From Poecilobothrus nobilitatus (lineage: Eukaryota; Arthropoda; Insecta; Diptera; Dolichopodidae), in the NCBI GenBank assembly GCA_947095535.1, contig OX352774.1, positions 5,642,001-5,706,000 on the forward strand: a DNA stretch of 64,000 nucleotides. The letters run 5' to 3'. Shown one piece after another: positions 11,901-25,114 of this stretch (position 1 is the first letter of the stretch; every line of letters begins with the position of its first letter). The notes beneath the pieces are model-generated. The model was not told where the DNA came from and searched no databases. It saw only the letters and a program-made list of their open reading frames with translations. A program made the translations under genes and the position numbers.

Positions 11901-12273
11901 TCATTTGCAAAATTTCAGAAACCTAGCTTGAATAGATACTGAGTTATTTCTATATAAAGATAGAAGTTGTATGGCAGCTACTCGAACCCGCCGACCGAAA
12001 ATGTTGGATTTAAATAGCAAAACTAACAATTTTGCTAAAGTGACGTAAAAAAAATTTCAGCCCCCTAGCTCCTTTATTTTTTGAGTTATCGTGCGGACGG
12101 ACGGACGGACGGACGGACGGATGGACGTACATGGCTTAATCGACTCAGAATTCGATTCTGAGCTGATCCATACCTTTGACACTATATCTAGCTCGACTCC
12201 TTTAAGGTGTCACAAACGTAATGGCAAATTTATTATACCCTTGAACATAGTTCATACGGGTATAAAAATTAGG

Positions 12274-14248
12274 AAATTGTGCTAACATGAAGATCTTACA
12301 CCAAAAATTAAGGTTTTATGGAACACAACAAAAGTTTTAAGAACGACAATGAAAAAACTAAAAAAAAAAAGAAAAACTGCATATTCCCTAAACTCTCAAA
12401 CAGAACGGGTTAATAAATTAAAAAACTAATTAAGTTCTTCCTTTCGCATGGGAATTTTTCCAAAGTTTAAAGTAAATGAGTTAAACAATTTAGCCTGGAC
12501 AATTAAACAAAAGAAGAGCCATTAATTGGCTTTCATTCCTCAATGCGTTAACTGACTAGAATAAACTTTTGGCTTTATTTATTATACATAAACAGTGTGC
12601 TTAAAACAAAATTTTCATTATATTTATTATTACGCAACGGCTGAATAATGATTAGATGTTTGACCTCTAATTCCAGAGGAACCCAGATTCGAAAACGAAG
12701 TCCAACCTTTTTTTTTATCTAATATTTGACTTGAGCTATTATTCACAATTCAGTTCAAATTAGTTCCAATATTTTACATATTAATAATCGAATAAATATA
12801 AACATATAACAAATATTAAACGTTCAAATGAACAATTTTAACTTCTACCTTATAGCTCACAGATATCCAAAAAAAACCTTTTAACAATAAGGTTATTTGA
12901 ATATCTGTACGCTATAATAACATATCTAATAAGTATAAATATTCTAAAGATATTCCTATTTCTTTATAATTGCAATCCTACCCCATTTTCCTATATCATA
13001 CCTTCTTTCTTTAACGGATACAGCTAGACTTATCAGCTAAACAGTTAAACAATTAAGAAAAAAAAAAATAAAAATACATAATTTAACTGTAAAATATTTT
13101 TCTAATGTTTATAATTTGCAAAAACTTTAAAGTTATTGTATAATTTTTCATTTAAAAGGAAAATATCTTTAATGTCTTAACAAGTCCAAAATAAATTACA
13201 ATCTTATAAATTCCATTTCATTAATTACAGTAGTACTTATCCAGTCAAAAAAAAAAAAAAAAAACGATAATAAATGAAAAATTTCAAAGCTCATTATTGT
13301 TTCCTTCTTTTCAGTTTCATTTGAAAAGATTTTTCACCACCTGTTCTCAAGTTTTTAAACCATTTTTTGTCATTCTTTTTTTATTTTTTTTTATAGTTTT
13401 TGTTTTTTTTTTTTATTTTATTGTTTTTAATGGATTTTCATACTTTAAAGGTATTTAACCCATTATACAATGCCTTTTATTAATTAATTATACCTTTTTA
13501 GTGCTTTTTATTGTTAAAATAAAAAATATGGCAATAAAAACCTGTAATTTCAGTCAACCTTTTTACTACTTAAAAATATATACGTATATACAAATATTAA
13601 TATTTTAATGTTAGAAACTTTTTTAATTTCATTTAAAAGTAAAATGAAAACTAAATTGTTTTCGAAAATGAAAAAAAAAAAAACAAATAAAAAATACTTT
13701 AATTGATGCTGTATTTTACTTAAAAACCAATATACAAAATTAAGCAGTTCATACAAAAATAAATAATCCCATTATGACTCTATGCATGAAATAAAATGCC
13801 TATTAAAAAAAAAAAGATTTTAAATTCGAAATTTTATATGCTGTTTATAACTTGATGCTAAAATTAAAATTCAATATAATTTTTTAAGGAATTTTTTAAA
13901 GTAAACTGTAAATAATAATTTAATTGGTTGAAATTTTATTTAATTATTAAATTGATAAAATCCTTTCATACTTAAAAACGAATATCAGTTTTAAGTCTTG
14001 ATTTCAGGTAGTATTTTTTTTTTTAAGAGGTAGTCCTTTTTGTTAAGATATAGTAACAGATAGTCCTTTTAACAAGATAATGAAAGAAGTTTGAGAACAG
14101 TAATATATGAAAGAGAAAATAAAGATGAAGAGAAGTTCTAGATATATGAAAAACGACAATTTTTCCCCGAGCTTTATGGAAAGTGGGTTAATTAGTCAGA
14201 CTGGTATTACTGCAGTCACTATATACAATAAAGGGGTTACTATCAAAA
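12274..14248. other. AT-rich stretch with one possible SINE fragment
   Basis: No gene is seen. A possible tRNA-like fragment lies at 12645-12725. The rest is AT-rich with poly-A/T runs at 13240-13265 and 13375-13420. Confidence 0.45.
12645..12725 (+). mobile_element. Possible tRNA-like SINE fragment
   Basis: The stretch has an A-box-like AATAATGATTAGATG, then about 40 bp later a degenerate B box in CCCAGATTCGAAAACG, and ends in a T run. The spacing fits a tRNA-derived SINE head and resembles SINE-2 at 36611 and 39358 more than SINE-1. It is too diverged to place firmly. Confidence 0.35.
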
Positions 14249-14545
14249 GCCTGTATTCCTTTTGACTGTATTTCATTTGCCTTTATTTCATTTGCCTGTA
14301 TATTTCCATTTGTCTGTATTTTATATTACACAAAAATATATTATATAAATATTCTGTAAAAGGCGTGAATTTACTAAAGTCCCTCCTAATTCAGATTCTC
14401 ACATACACATATGTATATATAAATATTCTGGAAAAAGCGTAAAGCCTTGCTTTTGAATGCAACTCTAAAATCTCTCCTAATTTAGAATGAAATACAGGCA
14501 AATGAAATACAGTCAAATGATACTATACGGGCAAATGAAATCCAT
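14249..14545. mobile_element. TIR element with iterated ATTTCATTTGCCTGTA motif
   Basis: The left side carries several tandem versions of CTGTATTTCATTTGCC (14250-14330). The right side carries the inverse GGCAAATGAAATACAG(T/G)C, also repeated (14488-14540). Between them are two direct repeats of a roughly 65-bp block (AAATATTCTG..CTCCTAATT.AGA at about 14347 and 14421). No coding potential. The architecture is foldback/MITE-like. The same terminal word recurs at 55212 and 55402. Confidence 0.55.
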
Positions 14546-17268
14546 GCATATGACACTCTCCCTCAATAAAGAGTTCCAATGCATAAAAGGATATTTTAAA
14601 GAAAATACAAATACATTATTTAGTTCATCATACCAATGGTTTTTTAAACATCGCATTTTTGTTTATTATACTAAGATAACTATAGCAGTTTCATCATTAA
14701 AGAAAAATTATAATAAAAGGCTCAATTACCTGCACCGATATCATGTAAATAATTACAGTTTTAACTTTCCAAAAATATATTATGTAATATGAAAGATACA
14801 ATAAAAATATTTATGGAAGTGAGTAAGATCGTCAAATGAGTTCGAAGCTTTAAAATTAATTTTTTGAAAAAAAAAGTCAAGTATTTTAGTGTACCTATAT
14901 TCGAGTTTAAACTTTTTTCGAAAAGGAATATCAAGGAAGGTTTACATATATATCATTATAAGCACAGCACAATTTCTTCGGCAAAAAATTTTCTATTATT
15001 ATACGTATAAAGAATCATTGGTATTAAGGCATCTCTTGTAATAATTGTATAAATATTTGATATTTTTTAATATTATGCATTTTGCTTAGTAGGAAGCATC
15101 GATTAAAGGCAAAACTCCTTATTGAATTACTTCATTATACTGTTAGTGATATTAAATGAAAGCTAAAAACTAAAAATATAATAAAGGTAAAGAAATTAGC
15201 TTTTGCCTAAGCATTATGAAGGTATACGCGTCAAATTGCAATGCGAAATTGATAATGCAGACTACGGGTGTTAATTATACTGTCCATATCGATTTCAAAT
15301 TATTTGTATATGTCCTATACTTCATTTCTAACTATACATAAAAGGAGAAATAATATCATCGCGTATACCTTGCTAACGAAATATGGTATCAGCTACTACA
15401 TACCGTGACTAGAGAACATTCAAGTTTATCAAAACAAAATCTAACCTCATAAACCGGAAAATGTATCGGATCAGCAAGATTGAATAAAATAAAACAAAGA
15501 AATTTTCTTTTGTATTACTGATTCATTACGTAAAATGTCTATATCATGATGGCCTCCCATTTTAAATGTCTCAATATAGATATCGTTTTTCTATAGATTT
15601 TCTAAATTCGCTACAGATATCAGTTTTTGACGTTACATTGTTTTAGATGAAATCCGATTATATCTGATTAAACTCTAGTTACCTGTTTAAATATGAATAT
15701 AATTATTTTGGTTAAAAAAAAAAAAAAAAAAAACTATTTTTAGAATCAACCCAAAGTAAAGATTTTTGCAACTCTTTTATTATTTTTATTTTAAATAACC
15801 TTAAGTTTTTCTTACATCTATCTAGTTATAATAACAATCCATTTAACATGAGGCAACTGTTAAAAAAAAAAATTTTAATATAAAACAAATAATATGAAGT
15901 TCTTTTAAACTCGGTAGAGAATAAAATATTATCTACTTAAATTACCCTTTTAGAATCTTTAACTTTGGTTTCTTGTTATTAAGAAGTTCAAGGTAAAAAA
16001 AAAAAAACTGCTTAAATTAATGTATAAAAATTGAAAACAAAAATTTTAAAACAGAGAAAATTTTAAGATAGGTGATTTGACACCACATGCTAGTGTTTAT
16101 ATATTTATGAATATGTTAGTACAAAATTGTACAATAAAAGATACAAGATACAAATGAATATAACATTTATGATTTTTAATCATAAAAAAAAAAATACGAA
16201 TAATTTTTCTTATGTTTATTATATATATGCATCTATTATATATGTATACATAATATGTACATAATATTTTATTCAAAAATTTACCATTATTTATAGGTAG
16301 GAGAATAAATGAAGAAATACGTAGAACTAACTGACTGTTTTAACTTCTGGGGGGAAAATTATTTCTATGATTTTTTTTTTTTTTTAATTCTTTGTATTTA
16401 AGGTTGTAATTGAACAGCGGGATGCCAATTATTAAATCAGATCAGTTTTATTATTCTTATATTATTATCGAAGATAAAATTTTCTTTTTTTGATATAAAA
16501 TGACTTGAATTTTAATCTAAAATAAACAACTGTATATATATATATATATATATATATACATTGTAATATATGTATTATGTATATTAGCATGGATATAATA
16601 TACAAATGAATATAATATACATAATATTTATATTTATTATATATCTTGTATATTATCATTATTATCATTACTATTATTATTATTATTATTGTTGTTATTG
16701 TTATAATTTGGAAATATTTTATTATATGTTAATAAATAAAATGTATTTTGTATTTTAATATATATATATATATATATTTTATTTATTCAGAATTAAGTTT
16801 TATATTATGTATAACAGATATAACTGTAAATTTCTATGGTTACTAAATTCATTATTATTGTATTTATTTAAAAATGTATAAAAACAATTTTTTGATCGTT
16901 ATTGTAATTACCGTAGAATGATATTTACAAATAAACGATATTATGACAATATTAAACTAATTTTAAAACTAAACGATATATTTTCCAAGATATTTTCTAA
17001 TCTAGATATGGTTCACCATGTAGGTCACAAATACTTCAAGCTAGAAAATTTATAGAATTTAGAATTTTAAAGAATATAATCTTGAAAAATTTTAAAATTG
17101 ATCACCTTTTTGAATTTTTTAAAGGTGTAAGACTAAAAATGAAAGCTTAAACATTATATTTTGATATTTTTAAAAATAGATTTTTTATTAATCAGATTAA
17201 CAATTGAAGAAAATGTCTGTTTAAAATTTTAGAATTTTCTTAAGATGAAAATTTTGAAGAAAATATAA
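14546..17268. other. AT-rich stretch with microsatellites, no gene seen
   Basis: There is no recognisable gene. It contains poly-A runs at 15714-15733 and (TA)n/(ATT)n tracts at 16532-16777. Confidence 0.45.
16532..16558. repeat. (TA)n microsatellite
   Basis: This is a run of about 13 TA dinucleotides. A second (TA)n of about 10 units lies at 16758-16777. A degenerate (ATT)n/(GTT)n stretch lies between at 16650-16705. Confidence 0.9.
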
Positions 17269-17540
17269 TATATACTTTTTTGCATTCAAATTAAACCATT
17301 TTTCATTCAAATTAAACTTTTTTCTTTAAGGTTACTTACCTTTTATGTAAATTAAATCTTTTTTCATTCAAAGAAAAACATATCAATTAACAATTTTTCG
17401 TTAAGAAATTAAGAAATTTTTACAGATAAAATTTGTTTTCAAAAAGATTTTTTTAATATATAAAAAAAAAGTTTAATTTCAATGAAAAATGGTTTAATTT
17501 GAATGAAAAATGGTTGTGTTTGACTGTAAAAAAGTATATT
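17269..17540. mobile_element. 272-bp MITE with iterated CATTCAAATTAAACC motif
   Basis: The left end TATACTTTTTTGCATTCAAA is mirrored at the right end by GTAAAAAAGTATA. The arms continue inward with CATTCAAATTAAACCATTTT and the inverse AAAATGGTTTAATTTGAATG, giving inverted arms of about 50 bp with few mismatches. The word CATTCAAATTAAAC occurs twice in the left arm and its complement twice in the right. No open frame. A TA or TATA target site is possible but not proven. Confidence 0.75.
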
Positions 17541-20441
17541 ATGTAATATAATTGCATAATTTGAAAAGAATGATTCTGAAAATGTCTAAAAAGGCCATCC
17601 CTACATTACCTTTAATTTCAGTTTTATTCCTTCACGGAAGTTGCAAATTTTTAAAGGTATAACAAAACGAAAATCCCGCAGTTCTAGCAGATGTAAATTG
17701 ACTTCCTCCTTGAATTTCTATACATTATATGAATCAGAAATTACCTAGATTGGTAATATGTTCCACAATTTGCAGATACAACATAAGAATGTGTTTCTAT
17801 ATTTCGTAGTTCTAACTTCTAGGTTCTAGTTCCTCTATTAAATATGCAAATGGAGATTGCTGTATTTATAGTACGTTAGATTTGTTGAAATTTCATACAT
17901 CATATTTTTAATTTTTGTAGAGATGTTGTTCAGAAAATATTTAAGTGAAAGACAAGTATAGCTTCTACATTTCGGCGTGAACTTAAAACCGTTAAGTCAT
18001 ATGTTATAAGTCAAAAAGAATAAAAATGATAAAGACAGACAAAAAAAAAATTTTTTTTTCTTATTTAATATATTGGATACCAATGTCTTTAGTCTTTTAA
18101 TCTTATTTTGATATGTATTTTCATTCATTATGAGAAAATGAATTATCATTTTATAAATTTGATATCTGAGAAAAGATATTATGTAAATTTTGATGTTTTT
18201 ATCTTATAAAATAACAAAGTATATACATGTTGAGTCTAAGAAATTTAAATTTATTTATTTGTTGTTTACAAAATTTACAATTTTTTAATAAATATTTTTA
18301 AATTTACCGCTCAATTAATGTTTCCTTTAAATCTTTTGCTTTTTGCTAATATCATTTGGAAATATTGTATAAATTACAGAGTTCCATTGAAATAAAGTAA
18401 ATAGTAATTAAGAACATAATTATAATAGGCATTTTCTCTTAGGGTACGTTTATATAGGAGCTTTGATTTTTTATAGTTGATAAGAGCACAAAAAAATTTA
18501 ATAAGGCTTTATCGATCCTCATATCGTTTATTAATGGTTAACGCGATGCGCCAATATAAACAGTTCAATTGAAAACATGTTGTGTTAAATTTTTTACAGT
18601 CTGCTAGTATCGATAATCTGATCACTTATTGTATCTTTAATAAAAATGCACCCTTAAAAATAAGTAATTATAAATTTATCAAGAACAGCAAATCGGTGAA
18701 GTTATTTTGATTATTTATTTTATTTAACGTAAAATTAAAACTAATGGATATTCTGGCCATTATAGGTTAAATACTATTATTAATTTATACCACTGTATGT
18801 TTTATATATTACTTTTTTTCTCAATCAATTGGAGAATATTGATCTCTTATAGCATTATCAGTTAAAATCTTGAATTAAAATTTAATTTAATTATGCGAGG
18901 GTAGATGGAAACAATGCGAAAGATACTATAGAGCAGTGAAACAAACACAAGTTCTCTTTGAATGTGTGTTAATTTAACCATCTAAATACCAACTACATTT
19001 TGAGGGCAAACAATAGGTTATATGATATTCCATACTATATTGTACTGCTTGGTAAAGGAAAGTAAATATTAGGCAATGAAAATTGTCTAAGTTACCAATA
19101 TTGAAATACAAATACTTTTCCTGCTAATATAATATTAAGAAATTTTAATTGCTGGCAAAAATTATGTTGTAGTCAAACATAATATAAACCTTGTCAAATC
19201 TATGTAGTCAAATATAATATAACCTTGAAAAGCTATAATAGATTTTCATTTATTAGATTATCGTTATTATTGTTAACATATTTAGAAAAAATTCTTTAAG
19301 AGATCATTAAGTAGGATATAAAATATTCTGTATATAATGACCAAAATATACAAACACCCCTATTTATTCAAAAAAAGTTATCTTCTAATAACCTTCAAAA
19401 TCATCATTTTGTGTTTTTAATATATTCAATTCAAATATCTTGCAGTCATAATTCCATTTTCCATTTTAAAATAACATATTATGGTTTTTGGTTATTTTTT
19501 TTTATTTATAGGAGTTTAAAGAACTTATATGAACAAAAGACAGTATAGGAAAACAAAATATGTGAATTTATATTATGTTTTCTTCTTTAGGGAAAATTCA
19601 AAGGAAAATTATTGATACGCAATATTCCAAGAATTTAACCTTGTTCAGTTCAGTTGAAATCAATTGTTAAATTATTCTTCTTTATATTATACAGGATGTT
19701 CTTTGGTAAATTTGACAAAAAGCAGGAAATGGCAGTAGGGGATGTTAAAAGTTCTGTAATTCTATAAAATCTTAATTCTATTTAAATTTCAATTTTTTTG
19801 TTTGGGAAACACCCCATTCTCAAAAAATGTTCTGTTTGTTGCGACATCTTCTATGATACTTTATATAAAATCCATTGTAAGACACCTTGTGTAGGAATGA
19901 ATATTTACTTATCAAAGCTAAAAATTCTAATGTTTAGATTTACGTCAATCAGTCTCCTAAAGTTTTGTTTCCTATTTGAAAACTTATTTTTCATAAATTC
20001 TATTTTTAGATTAAAACTTGAAAATACACTTACGTGTTGGAATGCGAGCTTAAAAAATTATATAGGCATGATCCTTCTTGAAAATTAAAATTTTTTTTTT
20101 TGCAACATTATACAACGAGATGATCTATATATACAGATTACAGAGCATGTAACTGCTAACAATTTTTTTGTCACATTATGTTATAAGGTCGAAATTCAGC
20201 AACAGAAAAGAAATAAATAAAGATAAGTGTAAAAGTTAAGTTTAATATTTAAATAATCCATATTAACCTTTTTTTGTATATAAAAATTTACATTATATAT
20301 AGTAGATACATCTGAAAACTATTATTTAATTTGCATAACACACAAATTCATATGTGGCAAACGATACCTTGTAACTCGATAAAATTAAATTTAAGATAAG
20401 ACGAAAACCGTACTCTGAACTGTTAGGATTTTAGATTTGTT
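17541..20441. other. AT-rich stretch, one weak hAT-like MITE
   Basis: No gene is seen. A 96-codon open frame at 19798-20088 has an ordinary low-complexity product with no domain. The only structured item is the weak inverted-repeat element at 18440-18655. Confidence 0.4.
18440..18655. mobile_element. Weak hAT-like MITE remnant
   Basis: The left end TTAGGGTACGTTTATATAG and the right end, read in reverse (AAGGGTGCATTTTTATTA), agree imperfectly. An internal inverted pair GTTTATATAGGAGC (18448) / GCGCCAATATAAAC (18550) also exists. (T/C)AGGGT ends are common in hAT elements. No 8-bp target duplication is visible, so this stays tentative. Confidence 0.35.
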
Positions 20442-20547
20442 TTAAGGGAGGTGGGAATTTTCCAAAAACACTAAAAATTTACTCTTGGTAGTGTCAAATT
20501 CTTACTGACTAAACCAACCTTCCTTTTTAGCCAATATAATGGGTTGG
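20442..20547 (+). repeat. R3 dispersed repeat, fragment a
   Basis: The copy starts TAAGGGAGGTGGGAATTTTC and continues through an ACACTAAAAATTTACTC block. It then has CTTGGTAGTGTCAAATTCTT, ACTGACTAAACCAACC and CCAATATAATGGGTTGG. It shares this order of blocks with the copies at 34498, 37498 and 39030, all in the same orientation. The class is unknown. Confidence 0.75.
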
Positions 20548-21472
20548 ACAAACGTCTTTTGGTTAGTTTTTTTTGATAGAAGTTTTGACATATGATATTA
20601 AACTTATATTATTTGTTTTGTTTTTGAGGTTATAAGCTTAAAATATTTGTCAAGTGAAAGATTAAAACCAAAAAACTTTCATTAGGTTTTCTGTTTAAGT
20701 TTAGCTTAAGTGCGTTTGATGTTTAATCTTATAAGCTGTTCTAATCTTGTATGTTTTTTCTGATATAAATTGTATTAAATCAACCTACTTATAGTGCTGA
20801 ACTTATTTTTCTTAAAATACTTGAATTTTTTTAAATGAAAGATATACAATATATACCTTCTGTTAAAAATTATAATATTGTTTTTACATAATATATAATA
20901 ATTCTTTGTTATTTTTGTAGCAAATTTAAAAAAACAAAAATCAAAGTAAAGTTTGTGAATAAATTATAACTTTTTTCATAGTTTTACTTCAAGTGTCTCT
21001 AAAAAAAAAAAAGGTCTTTAGAGAGTGGACCTTTATCATAGAAAAATCAATATTGTCTTCTACATTTTGATTATATTTATGTACCTAAATATTAAAATAA
21101 AATATGTTGATATAAATCCTACCTGGAGAAATACAAAATATTATTTGGTGACATTTATTTAAGTCTTTTCTAGTAATTTATTTTAAAGTTTTTTATTCAA
21201 AAAATTCAGTTTATTTTTATTAAATTAAAAAGAAAGATCTTTAAAAATCCCAATTTATCCAATGTTGAAACGAAACCATATTTTCACGGCATATATATAA
21301 AACGTTTTCATTCTTTAAAAACCAGAATTTAGATTTAGAGATTTTTATAAAATTTTATATATATCTTATAAAAATTCCTTATAATTATTTCTAATATCTA
21401 TAATACCTCATAAATTTAATGTAAGTGTAATTTAATGTATAGAGAATTGTCTATATTATACTGTACAAAAGT

Positions 21473-21720
21473 ATGGGTACAGCGTATATATGCTCGTTTG
21501 GATCCAACTAGAGATTTACTCTTCTAGTAATTCACATAGAATAAGTTCTCTAGTTCTCTCGTGAACCCGATACTCCTTACTTCGTATTGCAAAAAGTAAT
21601 AGCTGCAGATTAAATTTATTGCGCACTAATTTTGAGACACACAAGAAAATTTATTGTCAACTATATTGACAATATATTTCAATTTATTGTCACTGTAATG
21701 TAGTTTTACTCTGTACCCAT
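21473..21720. mobile_element. 248-bp candidate MITE, perfect 10-bp ends
   Basis: ATGGGTACAG at 21473-21482 is the exact reverse complement of CTGTACCCAT at 21711-21720. The interior is richer in non-AT sequence than its flanks and holds paired words such as AGAGATTTACTCTTCTAG. No coding capacity and no clear target duplication. The 10-bp match could occasionally arise by chance. Confidence 0.45.
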
Positions 21721-23122
21721 GATATTTTCCATAGACAAATAATAAGAAAACTGTGTAAGCATCTATCTACATATACAAAAAATTTCTTTAACTTGTTTTT
21801 GTAGAGTGGTTTTTGTGATAGAGATAAAGTGTCATAGTAAACATTGTATGGTATAGAGTAAATGTATATATGTTAATTTTCATTATTTCTCTCGTTTATA
21901 AACAAATCTTAATATATCGTAGATATTACTTCTAACTAAAATAATCATTAGCTACCATATGAATCTTCGACAAGTTTTCGATATTATGATTATACCAGAT
22001 TATATAATATAATATACATAAATAATCACAACCCTACCCATAATAGTCATAAGTCATAACAAATCATTTGACAAACGTCAAATTATTAATAACTGTATAA
22101 TATGATTTGTACGCTCTCTCTCTCGTATACTAATGAGTAATGACTAGATGAATGTTTTTAAATGACAATTAGTGATTGTTATGACTATTATTATCTCGTT
22201 ATATGAAATGTCAAGCAAACTTACGAAATCATATATCATGTTAGGGGTATTCTTTCTATAATGATCAGAGTATAAAACAAACGCTTTTAACAAAAAAAAA
22301 AAAATTATGTAATAACCAAATCATCAGAATGAATGCAGATTATTTAATATATCAGATTTTTGGAGCTATATACGCTTTATTTTATATTTACCATATCATA
22401 TACCCTAGAAGCTTTACTAGTTATTTTACCATTATACCATTATTTTAAATACTGGATAGAAAATAAACAATACATACATACAATATATGCAAAAAAAAAT
22501 TAATCTAAAAATATTTTAGAAAAAAAATTACAAAAAAATCCAGCACATATTACTTCACCACAAGCACAACGTCTTTTCGACAGCAAATGTTTCTTAACAA
22601 TGGCTCAAGTTTTTTTTTTTTTTTTGTAAAATTCAATTTAAATGTTATTTGGCAAAAAAAAAAAATTAATAAAATTAACAGTAGTATAAAATTTTTAAAA
22701 TATTTAACTATGACTATTATTAGATAACCTATGAGTTTATTCTTGAATTTGAACAATATAAAGATTAGAAATTACACTATAGTCTGTACGTGAAAAATAT
22801 ATAACATATTTGTATTGTACATAATGCGAATAGTTGTCTTTTTATTATATTTTTATGATATCCTTAAATGGTAAGATTCTATTTACCATAGTCATATCAT
22901 AACAATAGCAAGTTTTTAAAAAATAAAAATTTTTTTTTTCTGTTTATTTTAACACTTTTTGAAGTTTTATTATACAGTTGAAAAATTGAACTGCCTGATC
23001 TCTGCCTGGGCAACAAAAGTTCAAATTAAAAACAAATAAAATATATATTTTTTTTTTTATTTTATATTTTATTATATTTATTTAATGGTTTAAAAATAAA
23101 ATATTTACAACAATTTATAAGG

Positions 23123-23150
23123 GTATATATATATATATATGTATATATAT
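23123..23150. repeat. (TA)n microsatellite
   Basis: TA dinucleotide run with one GTA interruption, followed by AATAATAATA. Confidence 0.9.
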
Positions 23151-23817
23151 AATAATAATATATTGTAATATAATAATTTTTAAATATATATTATGTATAT
23201 CATAAAATTTATATACATAATACTTAAATATTAAAAAATTACAAAAGAAAAGCATTTAAACACGACATACGCATAGTGAATTCGTATTAAAAAATCATCC
23301 TAACCTAAAAATAAATTTAAATTAGGAATTTTCATTAAATTTGTAAGTATATATATGTTCATATTCTTTTTTAAATATAGGATATTGAATTTTAAAATAA
23401 AATAACTGTTAATTAGGGTAAAGTTTTTAATTAGGGTTAGAGTGTTAATTACAGAATTAATATTTTTGGAAAATTATATAAAAAAAAAAAAAACATAATT
23501 TTTAAATAAAATAAATTTAATAAATAATCTATAGATATTTAATAACATTATGAAAATATTAAAAATAATTTTGAAAAAAAAACATTATACCCTACAATTA
23601 AAAGTATAACTATAAATAAGGATTTTTATTTTTTTAACTTTTAAGCATACATACATATATATATGATAAGAAATCAGTTTACTTAAATATTAAAGATTGT
23701 TTTAGACACCTTCTATGGGCGGTAAATAAATTCTTTTTTTTTTTTATTTTATTTTTCTTTTTTTTTGTCATTTTTTTTTTTTTAACTATCTTAGGCCGTT
23801 ATGGGTATAAGATAAGT

Positions 23818-23820
<3 letters not shown>

Positions 23821-23848
<28 letters not shown>
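23821..23848. repeat. (TA)n microsatellite
   Basis: Uninterrupted run of about 14 TA units, then AATATATGTGTG. Confidence 0.92.
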
Positions 23849-23852
<4 letters not shown>

Positions 23853-25114
23853 TATGTGTGTATTATTATTCCAGTTACATGTATAAAGAGCTGTTTCAGG
23901 TTTATCAAGCTTTAAAAAAAAAATGTATAATGGGTTGTAAGATAAAAATAACTTTTACTACCACTTTTGTTATTACGAATATTACATATATCTAATAGTT
24001 CATATACAGATTACCATTACTTTTATTTAATAATAACTACTGATATTTTCTTCCGCTGTTTGTTGGTAATGTTACCATATAATATTTTCTATAGTGCTTC
24101 TGTTCATTTATATTCATCTATATAATATATAAGCTCATATACAAGTATTATATATTCAATATATATAATATCTACTTCTGTAACAGCCTTTTATATTTTG
24201 AATATTTAGTTTATGGATTAAAGATAAATATATAATATTAATAAATTTTGTGGTTTTTTTTTTAACTTATATAGTATGTATAGATGTATATATTTACAAT
24301 TTTTATGATATTTTTGATAAAAGGATAAAATTATGCTCATGTATACAGTTATGAAAATAAAATTGAGTATTAAATAAAATAATATTGCTCTGTGTATAAC
24401 ACTCAAATGATACAAACCATGTGTATAAAAATTCTATTAAGCGCGTATCAGCTTAAAATTTTCTATATAAATCTTGAGCTTCCGTTAACATCGATGTCAC
24501 TCAACCTATGCCTCTATTATTTTAGATGATGCAGATAGATAGAGTCATAAAATGTCATTCAATTTATTGACAACACTAATATAATATTTATAAATAGAGA
24601 GTACACACCTCTGGTGTAAGTTGAGTCGTAAAATGTCATTATATTACTCAAAAGTATTTATTGAGTGCATATGATGCACACTCACTCATTACACAGGATT
24701 ACACTCATTTCATTTATAAAACTTATGATATCTTATTCTTAACTTTAACAATTTTCATTTCTGTTTGTGGTGTAGTTCTTCTCAATATTACTTCTCCCTC
24801 AATATTCATGAAAGAAAAAGGCATAGTATGCGATATAGATACTAAAGATACATGTTATCTTTACGATATAGATACTAAAGATATACAAAAATGTAATGCA
24901 TAGTTAATTAAATAAATAAAATAAAAGAAAATTCTTTAAGATATTTTCGCGAAAAATTAACATTTAAAGATTCTCAGATACAAATTAAAAAAATATAGCT
25001 TCATCTTCACACCTTCAATAATTTAAATTTTTTAAATAGCATGTTATGATAATTTTACTCATCCGAAAAGAATCGCCTACATTAAATTTAATTAAACAAA
25101 ATATATAAATTTTT

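Larger units (their letters stand above)
9740..12273 (+). mobile_element. R2 element with expanded central minisatellite (mini-me/DINE-like)
   Basis: The 5' end shows ATACCCGTATGAAC at 9781-9794. Its exact reverse complement is at 12250-12263, followed by TATAAAAA. The 3' end folds as TATACCC..GAAC ATA GTTC..GGGTATA, the terminal hairpin expected of Helitron-type elements. A (GGAC)n proto-microsatellite lies at 12095-12126. Between the ends, about 2.2 kb is built from repeats of a roughly 150-bp unit containing GTATGGCAGCTACCCGAACC. The layout matches the mini-me/DINE class known from Diptera, some of which carry central tandem repeats. There is no transposase or Rep frame; short open frames here are repeat products. 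Confidence 0.85.
20548..25114. other. AT-rich stretch with microsatellites and one TIR element
   Basis: No gene is seen. Microsatellite (TA)n tracts lie at 23123-23150 and 23821-23848. An inverted-repeat element lies at 21473-21720. A further loose inverted pair (AATAGTCAT.. at 22063, GTTATGACTATT at 22178) may mark another decayed element. Confidence 0.4.

Noticed and set aside
4933..12285. Shared peptide with SSTPLRCHK in frames at 4933-5136 (-) and 12091-12285 (+)
   Set aside because: Both frames cover the conserved 3' end of R2. Other copies break the frame, so the resemblance reflects shared transposon DNA.
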